Assembly (NCBI GenBank): GCA_020848695.1
Contig: JADLHT010000015.1
Location: 62,001 to 126,000 of the forward strand
Direction: 5' to 3'
From: Saprospiraceae bacterium
GTDB taxonomy: Bacteria; Bacteroidota; Bacteroidia; Chitinophagales; Saprospiraceae
Length of the DNA stretch: 64,000 bases
Position numbers and translations under genes: made by a program. A model generated the notes under the pieces. The model did not search any database. It was not told the DNA's origin and saw nothing but the letters and a program-made list of their open reading frames with translations. Positions 33,701-41,516 of this stretch are shown here, piece after piece. How positions within the stretch are numbered: the first letter of the stretch is position 1; every line of letters starts with the position of its first letter.

Positions 33701-34906
33701 ACTCCTGAATTTGGAAATGTATATGTAAATGTATCGAAAGGAGATATATCAATAGATAACAACTCGCTCTTGGTAATAAAAGTAAAAGACACAGGTATTG
33801 GAATTCCGGAAGATCAAGTAATGCATGTGTTTGATCGATTTTATCAGGTTAATAATACTCAGACACGCAATGCAGAAGGAACAGGTATTGGATTGGCATT
33901 AACAAAGGAACTGGTAAAATTGATGAATGGTACAATATCTGTTAAAAGCCCACCAGTAGGAGCAACCAAAGGGACTGAGTTCATTATTAACATACCCTTA
34001 GTCAATATTAAACATGATATCCATCCAGATGAAAACAACCCGAAAAGTATATTGATCGATTTAGTAAGCAGAGCTAATTTTAATTCTGATTCTAAATCAA
34101 TTACATCTGAAAATATAAACAGCAACCGGGAATTAATCTTATTGGTTGAAGATAATACCGATGTAGTAGCATATACAGCTAGTTGTCTTCCGGATTATAA
34201 ACTAGCCGTTGGTAAAGATGGTAAGGAGGGATTTGATATAGCAATAGAAGTTATACCCAATCTAATTATTACAGATGTCATGATGCCTAATGTTGATGGA
34301 TTTGAAATGTGCAATAAGCTTAGAAATGATGAAAGAACAAGCCACATCCCGATTATTATGCTAACGGCAAAGGCTGATTTTCAAAGCAAATTGGAAGGAC
34401 TAGAAAAAGGCGCAGATGCCTATTTGGAAAAACCGTTTCACAAGGACGAACTACTCCTTCGCATTAAGAAATTATTAGAGCAAAGAAAAAATTTACAATA
34501 CTATTATAGCAAAAAGATAGGAATTCAAGATAACAGTATGATTCACTCTGAATCTGAAGAGATCATTGAAGAAAAAGCAGAGAATGAGTTTGTGAAAAAA
34601 GTCAGAGAAATTGTTGAAGCAAATTTCGTCAATTATGAATTTTCTGTGGACCAAATTTGCAAACAGATTTATATGAGTCATTCACAATTACATCGGAAGT
34701 TAGATGCATTAACCGGCTTTTCCCCCAATCAATTTATTCGATATATCCGCCTAAAGAAGGCTAAGGAATTATTAGTAAATCCAACATTAAGCATTACATT
34801 TATTGCAATGGAAAGTGGTTATAATGATCCCGGATATTTTACCCGAGTATTTAAACAAGAAGAAGGAATAACTCCGCAAGAATGGCGAAATACAAAAATA
34901 TTTTAA
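30773..34906 (+). CDS. hybrid two-component system (sensor kinase-regulator fusion)
   Basis: A 1377-residue all-in-one signalling protein of the HTCS type. After a signal peptide, about 700 residues form periplasmic propeller repeats (recurring motif D.xGxxWxGTxxG, for example EDTEGLLWIGTEEGF), then a Y_Y_Y domain (NYTFKVQGSNSEGMWS), one membrane helix near 800, HisKA with His857 in ITHEFRTPL, HATPase (KDTGIGIPED, GTGIGLALTKELV), a receiver with Asp1168 in IITDVMMPN, and a C-terminal AraC-type HTH (SITFIAMESGYNDPGYFTRVFKQ). HTCS proteins usually control polysaccharide-use loci, yet no SusC/D or glycosidase gene lies beside it. It converges on the AraC gene, whose stop is 2 bases away. Confidence 0.96.
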   Translation: MKGRFSIQILIILLTLIELPLNAQRKFEWLNTSNGLSQGYVYDILQDKDGFMWFSTKAGLNRYDGYSFKVFTHNAYDSNSISSDNVSRLFEDSQDRIWILTDDNGINIYNKINGKFFRIVHDPNNSNSLSGNRVSSEIIELNDGRFITYSSQKGFNVISLPKDYFEKRSKVHIVRIPAPQENTYIPLVKDAKSRIWITCGKKLYQFIPERLEFEWRKDNIEFSNPYKLNSDGSLLMNGESFNVIEFENGFQNFPIFSKSITNSQVSTFMNDKNNNLWIGIPNLNLLSIYDINKWKRGILIDPIQSLNFIDSGVAPMKIVEDKSGIVWLGTNGYGIRKYRQEEEKFRHLARGFSARKIINYNKEEILIRGWGKGLRYSTNGKILPFPPHLSKGNIHDYFVSKDGKLWLINMKNIENRNFIVNSLEELDVTTRKKRIFPVSLNISYDALEPIFEDNHGYLWICGINGEILILQPENGKIQTLNLNSEGNKLMLTNAFITSLYEDTEGLLWIGTEEGFAIMNYNYLNQTTTSIKWYRNNSLDKNSLNYNHVTSFLEDPLNKDLMWISTKGGGLNRYEKSTGKFEHLTTKVGLCNNVVYGILSDSVGNIWGSTNKGIFCLLRERKDELNKWLFRHFTKISGLQDDEFNTGAFCKLSNGDLAFGGVNGISIFNPLKVLENGYEPNVFITNILSGNETVSPNDITGILTQTIEHTQSISLNHLQDILTLEFSSLDFTSPEKNKYRYQLIGIDKNWVESGTRRSATYLHLPAGNYTFKVQGSNSEGMWSKNMAQLQIKVLPPWWNSWWAYSLYITILVLAVRSYFKFNINKAKLQSQLNYEHKEAKRVKELDAVKTQLYANITHEFRTPLTVILGMASQLKNNPEKYLQSGIDMIVRNGENLLNLVNEMLDLSKLESGKMNLNLIKGDIISFLRYIVESFQSLAISQKKQFHFLADIDELYVEYDSEKIRQIITNLFSNALKFTPEFGNVYVNVSKGDISIDNNSLLVIKVKDTGIGIPEDQVMHVFDRFYQVNNTQTRNAEGTGIGLALTKELVKLMNGTISVKSPPVGATKGTEFIINIPLVNIKHDIHPDENNPKSILIDLVSRANFNSDSKSITSENINSNRELILLVEDNTDVVAYTASCLPDYKLAVGKDGKEGFDIAIEVIPNLIITDVMMPNVDGFEMCNKLRNDERTSHIPIIMLTAKADFQSKLEGLEKGADAYLEKPFHKDELLLRIKKLLEQRKNLQYYYSKKIGIQDNSMIHSESEEIIEEKAENEFVKKVREIVEANFVNYEFSVDQICKQIYMSHSQLHRKLDALTGFSPNQFIRYIRLKKAKELLVNPTLSITFIAMESGYNDPGYFTRVFKQEEGITPQEWRNTKIF

Positions 34907-34907
34907 T

Positions 34908-35714
34908 TTAACGGACATTTTCAAAAATATGTCCTTCTAAAAAACTCATCCTTTGCCTATATTCTTTAGGTGTAAGTAAGCTTAACCGTTTAAAAGTTTT
35001 AATAAAATGTGACTGATCAGAGAAATAACATTTATAGCTGATTTCTGTTAATGACAGGTTGGTAGTATGCATTAATTTCAAAGCTTTCAAATACTTTCGA
35101 TACAACAATAATTGTTCAGTATTCATCCCCGTAAGCTCATAAAATTTTCTGGACAATTGCCTGATTGAAAAACAAAAATAGCTGGATAATTCCGCTACTG
35201 AAATATCTACATCCATAGGATTCTTTATAAACCAATCAAAAGCCTTTTCCCTTTCATTGATCACCGGAAGTCTGTGGTCCAACCAATCTGAAAAAACAGT
35301 TACTCTATCATAGAAATTATTTTGCTCACTTAATCGATGCCATAAGGAGTATAAAGACAAATCAACCAAAGATAGATCTAATACTTCATTTGCAATATCT
35401 GAAGGTTTAATGTTAAAAATGTATTTTACAGAAGTTGGATGTAGTATAACACCAAAAAATCTATGTGAATCAGAGAGATATAGTTGAATCGGTTGTGTGT
35501 GAACACCTTGAATAAAACATCTGGGAATGGAATCAATATTATTGTTAAACTTAAAAAATAATTTTTCTGTTTGAAAGCTAAAAATAATCTCTACAAGCCC
35601 TTTAGGAATTATGATTTCAGATAATTTAGATTGATTACTTCTTTGAACCTCCCAATATGCTTCAATAACATCTCTTTGAGCTGGTGATTGTGGCAGTGCA
35701 AAGTAATTCTTCAT
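34908..35714 (-). CDS. AraC-family transcription regulator
   Basis: A 268-residue regulator with an N-terminal sensing domain (EIIIPKGLVEIIFSFQ, a DUF6597-like opening) and a C-terminal AraC pair of helix-turn-helices (SVAELSSYFCFSIRQLSRKFYELTG and SLTEISYKCYFSDQSHFIKTFKRL). Effector and targets unknown. Convergent with the hybrid sensor gene, with a single base between the two stops, so the two share no promoter. Confidence 0.92.
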   Translation of the reverse strand: MKNYFALPQSPAQRDVIEAYWEVQRSNQSKLSEIIIPKGLVEIIFSFQTEKLFFKFNNNIDSIPRCFIQGVHTQPIQLYLSDSHRFFGVILHPTSVKYIFNIKPSDIANEVLDLSLVDLSLYSLWHRLSEQNNFYDRVTVFSDWLDHRLPVINEREKAFDWFIKNPMDVDISVAELSSYFCFSIRQLSRKFYELTGMNTEQLLLYRKYLKALKLMHTTNLSLTEISYKCYFSDQSHFIKTFKRLSLLTPKEYRQRMSFLEGHIFENVR

Positions 35715-35869
35715 TTTGCTATAGAGAAATAATTAGCAACCCTTAATAAACACCATACTAAAGCCATGGCCATTATTATGCTTACATTTATAATCATCAA
35801 TAACAAAATAAAAATTTAATTAAATCATTAAAAATTTTATTCACAATCTATGACAAAGAACTGAACTTA

Positions 35870-36286
35870 TTAGCTACTTGCTTCAGTTGGAAATTTTGAA
35901 ATATCCATATAAAACAGTTCCCAGGTATGACCATCAAGATCTTCAATGGTCCGCTGTTGCATAAATCCATAATCTCTCATTTCACAAGGCTCGATACCTC
36001 CAGCTTTAATTCCATTTTCAACAAGCCTGTTCACCTCTGCAAAGTTATCAAACGATAAAGAAAACAATCCAGCTAATGTAGATTTTGTGTCTGCAATAGG
36101 TTTAGTAGCAAAAACGGAAAATTTCTCATGTGTCATAATCATCACAAAAATACTATCGCTCCAGACCATGCATTTCGCAGTTTCATCAGAAAATTGCGGG
36201 TTATTAACAAATCCAAGAGCCAAATAAAAATTCATTGATTTTTGTAAATCTTTCACAGCGAGATTGATAAACACCTGTTTGTTCAT
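35870..36286 (-). CDS. VOC-family (glyoxalase/bleomycin-resistance-like) protein
   Basis: A 138-residue protein of two beta-alpha-beta-beta-beta units typical of the vicinal-oxygen-chelate fold. It opens FINLAVKDLQKSMNFYLALGF and ends FMQQRTIEDLDGHTWELFYMD, the usual last strand with a metal-ligand Glu. The substrate cannot be told; Bacteroidota have many such genes. It follows the molybdopterin-fold lipoprotein gene by 82 bases on the same strand and may or may not belong to that unit. Confidence 0.88.
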   Translation of the reverse strand: MNKQVFINLAVKDLQKSMNFYLALGFVNNPQFSDETAKCMVWSDSIFVMIMTHEKFSVFATKPIADTKSTLAGLFSLSFDNFAEVNRLVENGIKAGGIEPCEMRDYGFMQQRTIEDLDGHTWELFYMDISKFPTEASS

Positions 36287-36368
36287 ATTTTAATAATATT
36301 TTATTCTGCAAGTTAAGAATTTCTCAATATTGCAAGATTGAAATTGTTTAATATCTTAATAGAACAAA

Positions 36369-36998
36369 TTAGTCTACTCTGTTTACTTCGATACTCTTCA
36401 ACCAATAAACATGTCTCGGTCCAGTTTTAATATCGTTTTTACAGATTAATATCATATCTCCTTGAGGAAAAATAGGTTTTCTTTCTACTTCAAATAAAAC
36501 AAATACTTGATCTCCGGTTGGATTATTAAACAATTCAGCCCATGAGAATGTTGCCTTATAATTATCAGAAGCACGAGCAACAATATAGAAATTTCTATCT
36601 TTGTGATTAAGCTGATTTATTACCGACTTCTCCAAGATATTTTTTAACAATACTCCTTTACAGGATTTCACGTCTTTCTGAGTTGCACCGCTGCTACAAA
36701 TTACTTTAAAGTTTTCAATAATTTCAACTTTCATTAGTTTTAAAGAATCTACTGTTAAAAACAATGGAAATTTTACATCACCCTTTACTTCTAATATCCT
36801 ACTTTGAAATTTGAAGTTGTCTTCTGCTGAAATTGAGATACAACTATTTCCTTCCATACTACGAAATGTTGTATCTTCTGATCTAATATCAAATATGGCT
36901 TCTCTATTTTCAAATTTCTGCGATGGTTGATTATTGTTACAAGCTAGCAAATTCAGCACCAGTAAAGGAGCAACTTTAAGAATATAATAGCATTTCAT
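36369..36998 (-). CDS. lipoprotein with a molybdopterin-binding (sulfite-oxidase-like) fold
   Basis: A 209-residue predicted lipoprotein: leader ending LVLNLLAC, with Cys20 as lipidation site. The remainder reads like the SUOX-type oxidoreductase molybdopterin-binding domain: GDVKFPLFLTVDSLKLM (71-90), VICSSG with Cys101 in the position of the Mo-coordinating Cys, CKGVLLKNILEKS (113-125), ARASDNYKATFSWAEL (141-156), and a GP-HVYWLKSIEV end. Whether it binds Mo-cofactor, or uses only the fold, is undecided; Cys101 is encouraging. It lies 13 bases after a TonB receptor gene and downstream of a ModE-type regulator, so molybdenum or a related oxyanion is the natural theme. The fold assignment is by recalled pattern. 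Confidence 0.7.
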   Translation of the reverse strand: MKCYYILKVAPLLVLNLLACNNNQPSQKFENREAIFDIRSEDTTFRSMEGNSCISISAEDNFKFQSRILEVKGDVKFPLFLTVDSLKLMKVEIIENFKVICSSGATQKDVKSCKGVLLKNILEKSVINQLNHKDRNFYIVARASDNYKATFSWAELFNNPTGDQVFVLFEVERKPIFPQGDMILICKNDIKTGPRHVYWLKSIEVNRVD

Positions 36999-37011
36999 TT
37001 CTTTAAAATTT

Positions 37012-39018
37012 TTAATTATAAAACCGTAGATTCAAGAAATAATTTCTACCTTCTTCAGGATAACCTTCTATCAGACTATAGTTCTGATCGAAAATATTAT
37101 TTACACCAAATTCGACTTTAATAAATTTACAAACCATAACGGATAGCATTGAATTTGTAACATTGAATGAGGGGACTCTAGTACCATAACTTGTGCTAAA
37201 TCTGCAAGAATTGTATTCATAGCCGAATATCAGCATGATCCTTTTTATTGGATGATAAGTAAAATAACTAATGATTTTTGTGTTGGGTACATCTGTTAAA
37301 CGTATTGAAGCCCTGGAAATATTATTTCTCTTAATGTAAGTATAATTAAAATCAAAACTTAAAGATTTCAATAAATTATACTTCACACCAAGTTCAAGAC
37401 CCATATATTCAGCCCTTCCGATATTTTGCATTTGCGATTTGCCATTTTGAAAATTATCCACACTTATTATGGCATTGTATATATGACTATAATAAAACGC
37501 ATTATATAGTGTTAACTTCTTGATTAATTTGCCTGAATAATTCAGTTCGTAGTTGGTCGTTAATTCTGGCTTTAATTCAGGATTTGGAATTGCTATACCC
37601 ATTCTATAAGAATATCTATCTTTGATTGTTGCAAAACGTGACTTATGAGCAAGACTCGCACCTAAAGTGTGATTTTCTTTTAGCGAATAAAATAATCCCA
37701 ACTGACCATTCATTACGTTGCTTCTTTCTGATTCGGGAAACTCAATAATCAAATTAGACAAACTATTAAAATCTTCAGCGCATACATTGCTTCTACTACT
37801 ATAACTTATTCCAGGTATAAGAGTAAAATTATTAGAAAAAGCATAAACATCTTCAATTCCAAAATTCAGAGTTCGATCTTTGAAATGGCGAATCGGTTCA
37901 TTCAAATTATTCTCTCTATGCACGTCTTCTTTATAATGCAACGCTATAATGATTTTATTGTTTGGTATTAAATCAGAACCGAATTCAATGCTACTACCAT
38001 ATGTATAATCGTTATAAAAACTTTGAAAGGCATATGGCTTATTTTGCGTGGTGTAACTTTGATCATCATAACTTCTAAGAGAGTTTTTAAAGATATCATA
38101 GAAAATTCTTGTTTTAATTTTAAAATGATTACTTAATTTAGAATTTGAAAGAAAATAAAAAGTTTCTTTATTCCAAACTGGCCATTTCCAATATCTCGGT
38201 TTTAAGTACAACGAATTTTGCTTATCCTCACCACAATACACAGGATTCCCTTTTTGACCCTTTTGATTTATATAACCCAGCACATACTCATTATTAGCTT
38301 TAGGTGTCCAGCCAATTTTAATATTGAACTTTTGATCATTGCGGTATGAATTGTCTCTCTGGCCACCGTCTTCGTTTTTCGTTGAATTGAAAAGTTTAGA
38401 TAGAATAAAAGACTCTCTTTGCAAAAATGAATAAGATGCTTGAAGATAAAATCTACCTAGATTGGATCCCATATTCACGTTACACTTATAGCCATTATTA
38501 TTTATTACACCCATTACTCCATCAACTTCAAACCTTTTAATAGGTTTTCGAGTTACTAAATTAATAGCTCCTCCTATAGAATTTGGTCCATACAAAATAG
38601 ATGAGAATCCTTTAGCAACATTTATTTCAGACAGATCAAATGTTGTAAAGCGACCTAAATCAACATACCCGTCGTATGGCACATATACAGGAATCCCATC
38701 TAAATATATAGGAACCGCTCGTAGATCAAAACCCCTTACTGAAATCGAAGATTCGTTTCTTGAACCAGAAGCAGTTAGTACTATACCTGACAACATATTA
38801 AGAGCATTTGAGATTTCAATTTTATTACGTTCTTGAATTGCAATTGAGTTTATTTTATTAAATTTTTCAGTAATACTGCTTGACGTTATAGCAACTTCAC
38901 CAAGCTGAAAAGTTCTGTTCTTCATAGAGTCTGCATCATAAGAATGCTTTAGCGTATCAGGCTGTGCAAGCCCAAGTATTGGAATTAGAAGCAGGAATAA
39001 TTCTAATCTTCGTTTCAT
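37012..39018 (-). CDS. TonB-dependent receptor in the ModE cluster
   Basis: A 668-residue outer-membrane receptor without the usual carboxypeptidase-like extension; mature part starts after LFLLLIPILGLAQ. The plug is seen as ALNMLSGIVLTASGSRNESSISVRGFDLRAVPIYLDGIPVY in pieces (about 70-110) and GPNSIGGAINLVTRKP near 145, then the barrel, closing with NYFLNLRFYN. Form and length resemble siderophore/cobalamin receptors more than SusC. An operator-like dyad (39050-39070) lies before its start. Gene order modE, receptor, lipoprotein, all minus-strand with short gaps, suggests joint uptake of a molybdenum-, tungsten- or cofactor-type ligand; this is inference. Confidence 0.92.
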   Translation of the reverse strand: MKRRLELFLLLIPILGLAQPDTLKHSYDADSMKNRTFQLGEVAITSSSITEKFNKINSIAIQERNKIEISNALNMLSGIVLTASGSRNESSISVRGFDLRAVPIYLDGIPVYVPYDGYVDLGRFTTFDLSEINVAKGFSSILYGPNSIGGAINLVTRKPIKRFEVDGVMGVINNNGYKCNVNMGSNLGRFYLQASYSFLQRESFILSKLFNSTKNEDGGQRDNSYRNDQKFNIKIGWTPKANNEYVLGYINQKGQKGNPVYCGEDKQNSLYLKPRYWKWPVWNKETFYFLSNSKLSNHFKIKTRIFYDIFKNSLRSYDDQSYTTQNKPYAFQSFYNDYTYGSSIEFGSDLIPNNKIIIALHYKEDVHRENNLNEPIRHFKDRTLNFGIEDVYAFSNNFTLIPGISYSSRSNVCAEDFNSLSNLIIEFPESERSNVMNGQLGLFYSLKENHTLGASLAHKSRFATIKDRYSYRMGIAIPNPELKPELTTNYELNYSGKLIKKLTLYNAFYYSHIYNAIISVDNFQNGKSQMQNIGRAEYMGLELGVKYNLLKSLSFDFNYTYIKRNNISRASIRLTDVPNTKIISYFTYHPIKRIMLIFGYEYNSCRFSTSYGTRVPSFNVTNSMLSVMVCKFIKVEFGVNNIFDQNYSLIEGYPEEGRNYFLNLRFYN

Positions 39019-39049
39019 ATTAAACTGGTTATTTTAATGTTTCTCTTTA

Positions 39050-39070
39050 TATGCTTTTATAAACATATCG
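39050..39070 (-). promoter_or_regulatory. operator-like dyad before the TonB-receptor gene
   Basis: TATG (39050-39053), ten bases, CATATCG (39064-39070). The same arrangement stands before the modE-like gene, with TATG, ten bases, CATATCG again, and a similar spacer (CTTTTATAAA against TTTTACTAAG). It lies in the 64-bp space between modE and the receptor gene, 32 to 52 bases before the receptor ATG. A site for the neighbouring ModE-like protein is the simplest reading. Confidence 0.5.
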
Positions 39071-39082
39071 AATTTAAAAAAA

Positions 39083-39433
39083 TTAGAACTTGAGTCTTGC
39101 TATTTCTTTCTTAATAAATTCAGCTACTTTTAATTCAAAATCAACAAATGTTTTAATTGCCTTCTTCCCTTCTTTAGTGATTATCGTTCCTCCTCCATTT
39201 TTTCCTCCAAGATGTTTTTCTACTATAGGCACAGGTGCTCGTTCATTTATTTCTTTAAGCATTTGCCATGCTTGCCTATAAGACATCTTCATTCCTTCTG
39301 CAGCCTTAGCTAAAGATCCTGTGTCATCAATCCTTTGAAGTAATTCAACCCTACCCTTTCCAAGGAATTTATCCTTATTTGAATAAAACCATAAACGAAA
39401 AACTACTTCTATTTGTTTGTTAATCTTTTTCAT
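39083..39433 (-). CDS. ModE-type winged-helix regulator without effector domain
   Basis: A 116-residue protein corresponding to the DNA-binding half of ModE: GKGRVELLQRIDDTGSLAKAAEGMKMSYRQAWQMLKEIN is the LysR-like winged helix, with GGKNGGGTIITKEGKK the wing, residues about 25-90. The C-terminal Mop/TOBE domains that bind molybdate in E. coli ModE are missing, so any oxyanion sensing must come from elsewhere. Stand-alone forms occur widely. It heads the run modE, TonB receptor, lipoprotein and probably controls it. Confidence 0.88.
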   Translation of the reverse strand: MKKINKQIEVVFRLWFYSNKDKFLGKGRVELLQRIDDTGSLAKAAEGMKMSYRQAWQMLKEINERAPVPIVEKHLGGKNGGGTIITKEGKKAIKTFVDFELKVAEFIKKEIARLKF

Positions 39434-39454
39434 TATGTTTTACTAAGCATATCG
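39434..39454 (-). promoter_or_regulatory. operator-like dyad at the modE start
   Basis: TATG (39434-39437), ten bases, CATATCG (39448-39454), touching the modE ATG at 39433. It is a second copy of the motif at 39050-39070 and would let the regulator shut off its own gene. Confidence 0.5.
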
Positions 39455-39860
39455 CAAAAAAAAAGAAATATTTTCTACTAGAAAGCAATTAATATCATAT
39501 CTCAAAATGATAATTATCAGTAACTCCAATGAAATCTGATAACATTATCATGTTTTTAAATTCTTTAATAGATTCAAATTTTAACTAGGAACTATTAGAA
39601 TAACTCATTTAGTTAAGTTTTTACGTTATCAAAAACTAACTATGTATGGTATTCAATAAAAGCTTCTAATCATTATGCTTCAATATATTAAGCTCTCTGC
39701 TTAATACTGAGTCTTTATTTGCCTAAAACTTATTAGACAATCGTTTTTATATTCAAGTTATTTTTTTGGATAAAACTAATACCTCAGGTTTCAAACTATT
39801 ATCTTGACTTCCAAAAAAGCTTTGTTATATCTAATCCTATCTAAAATAGCATTTTGTAAA
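39455..39860. other. gene-free AT-rich gap
   Basis: About 400 bases with no ORF worth calling. The only structure is an imperfect hairpin, AGTTAAGTTTTT (39611-39622) with AAAAACTAACT (39631-39641), lacking a T-run on either strand. The promoter of modE should lie at its left end. Confidence 0.4.
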
Positions 39861-41276
39861 TTATGGGAAAATCCCCAGATTGGCATAATCGTTGGAAATC
39901 TTTTCAAGCGCAACAATAAATGCTGCATTTCTCAAAGTCTGAACTTCTGGCCTTGTACTATATACTTTCCAAATCTGCTGAAACGAATTAACCATTGTCT
40001 CTTCAAGACCCGATCTCACCAAATCCACTTCGTCTGCACCATGAGTCAGTACTGCACGTTCTGTATCAGAGATTTTTTTACCACTCAAGTCCTCTACTGT
40101 AGCAACGAGTCTCTGATACGCATTAGAATCAAATCTCTTCTCCATTCTTCCAAATCGCATATGAGAAAGATTCTTTAACCATTCAAAATAAGATACCGTA
40201 ACACCCCCTGCATTCAGATACATATCCGGTACAACGAGTATTCCTTTGGATGCAAGTATCTCTTCCGATTCTGCGGTAATTGGCCCATTGGCTGCTTCAC
40301 CAATTATTTTACACTTTAATTTATGTGCATTATCTATCGTAATTTGATTCTCCAAGGCTGCCGGAATTAGTATATCACATTCTAATTCAAGTGCTGCCAT
40401 ACGGTCTGAAAGCGTTGTGGAGCCTGGAAATCCAAGTATTGAGTTATTGTTGGACTTCCTGAATTCGATTAAAGATTCAATATCTATGCCATCTTCTTTG
40501 TAAATACTACCTTCGTATTCTGCAACACCGATAACTTTGATTCCACCTTCCTTTTGCATTATAAGTCCTGTATGCTGGCCTACGTTACCCAAACCTTGTA
40601 TTACTACTTTCTTGTTTTTAAGTCCTGTAGTTAAGCCTACCTTTGCCATTGCATCGGGAGTCTCACACAACTCTCTAAGCCCGTAAAATACACCACGACC
40701 TGTAGCCTCAGTCCGTCCAGAGATTCCATTTTGACTGACAGGTTTACCAGTAACACAACCTGCAGCATCAATTTCCCCACCTTTAAATGTAACATAAGTA
40801 TCTAGTATCCATGCCATTTCTCTTGATCCAGTACCATAATCCGGTGCAGGAACATCAATTCCGGGACCAATAAAGTTCTTGCGAATCAATTCAGTAGTAT
40901 ATCTTCTTGTAATTTTTTCCAATTGTTCTTCGGTGTATTGCCAAGGATTAATAGCAACACCACCTTTAGCACCACCAAATGGAACATCAACAATAGCGCA
41001 TTTGTAAGTCATTAAAGCTGCCAAAGCTTCCACTTCATCCTTATTAACCATTTTACTGTATCGAATTCCTCCTTTAGTTGGAAGTCTGTGATGACTGTGT
41101 TGTGCTCTGAAAGCTTTAATTACGTGAACTTCAGAACCAATTCTTACCGGAAACTGAATTTCATATACCGCATTACATGCTTTAATCATCTCAAGTATTC
41201 CTTTAGGAATTTTTGTAAAACTTGCGGCGCGATCAAAATTTCGATTTACGCTATCTAAGAAAGATATTTCAGACAT
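39861..41276 (-). CDS. gdhA: glutamate dehydrogenase (Glu/Leu/Phe/Val dehydrogenase family)
   Basis: A 471-residue NAD(P)-dependent amino-acid dehydrogenase interconverting glutamate and 2-oxoglutarate plus ammonia. PTKGGIRYS near residue 60, the catalytic-Lys region MTYKCAIVDVPFGGAKGGV near 88-106, DVPAPDYGTGSREMAWI near 138, and the nucleotide loop VVIQGLGNVGQHTGL near 210 define the family. Its length and PAPDYGT motif fit GluDH rather than LeuDH. Its ATG is 2 bases beyond the ccmD stop, so it looks cotranscribed with the ccm genes. Confidence 0.93.
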   Translation of the reverse strand: MSEISFLDSVNRNFDRAASFTKIPKGILEMIKACNAVYEIQFPVRIGSEVHVIKAFRAQHSHHRLPTKGGIRYSKMVNKDEVEALAALMTYKCAIVDVPFGGAKGGVAINPWQYTEEQLEKITRRYTTELIRKNFIGPGIDVPAPDYGTGSREMAWILDTYVTFKGGEIDAAGCVTGKPVSQNGISGRTEATGRGVFYGLRELCETPDAMAKVGLTTGLKNKKVVIQGLGNVGQHTGLIMQKEGGIKVIGVAEYEGSIYKEDGIDIESLIEFRKSNNNSILGFPGSTTLSDRMAALELECDILIPAALENQITIDNAHKLKCKIIGEAANGPITAESEEILASKGILVVPDMYLNAGGVTVSYFEWLKNLSHMRFGRMEKRFDSNAYQRLVATVEDLSGKKISDTERAVLTHGADEVDLVRSGLEETMVNSFQQIWKVYSTRPEVQTLRNAAFIVALEKISNDYANLGIFP

Positions 41277-41278
41277 AT

Positions 41279-41473
41279 TTACTTATTTTCTAATTTACTA
41301 ATTTTTCTGTCAATTCTGATTAAATAAAAAATAATTCCAGCGAAAACTATAAAAATTACAGTAAACACAACATTGAATTTTCCATTTTGATTAAAAGAGT
41401 TAGTTGCTTGAGCAGACATTGACTTCAATCCTGCTAAAAATAATAAAATCGTTGCCGGATATTTCATTTTCAA
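41279..41473 (-). CDS. ccmD: CcmD-like small membrane protein
   Basis: A 64-residue protein with a signal-like N-terminus and a single membrane helix (VVFTVIFIVFAGIIFYLI) followed by RIDRKISKLENK. This is the Bacteroidota CcmD pattern, needed with CcmC for haem handling in cytochrome c maturation. Position directly behind ccmC supports it. Small size limits certainty on sequence alone. Confidence 0.8.
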   Translation of the reverse strand: MKMKYPATILLFLAGLKSMSAQATNSFNQNGKFNVVFTVIFIVFAGIIFYLIRIDRKISKLENK

Positions 41474-41516
41474 AGTGCGAATTTGGCTCTAATCTTGAAT
41501 ATTTTATGAAGAAAAC

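Noticed and set aside
39611-39641. Hairpin in the gap after modE as a terminator
   Set aside because: No T-run on either strand and one base bulged; left as unexplained structure.
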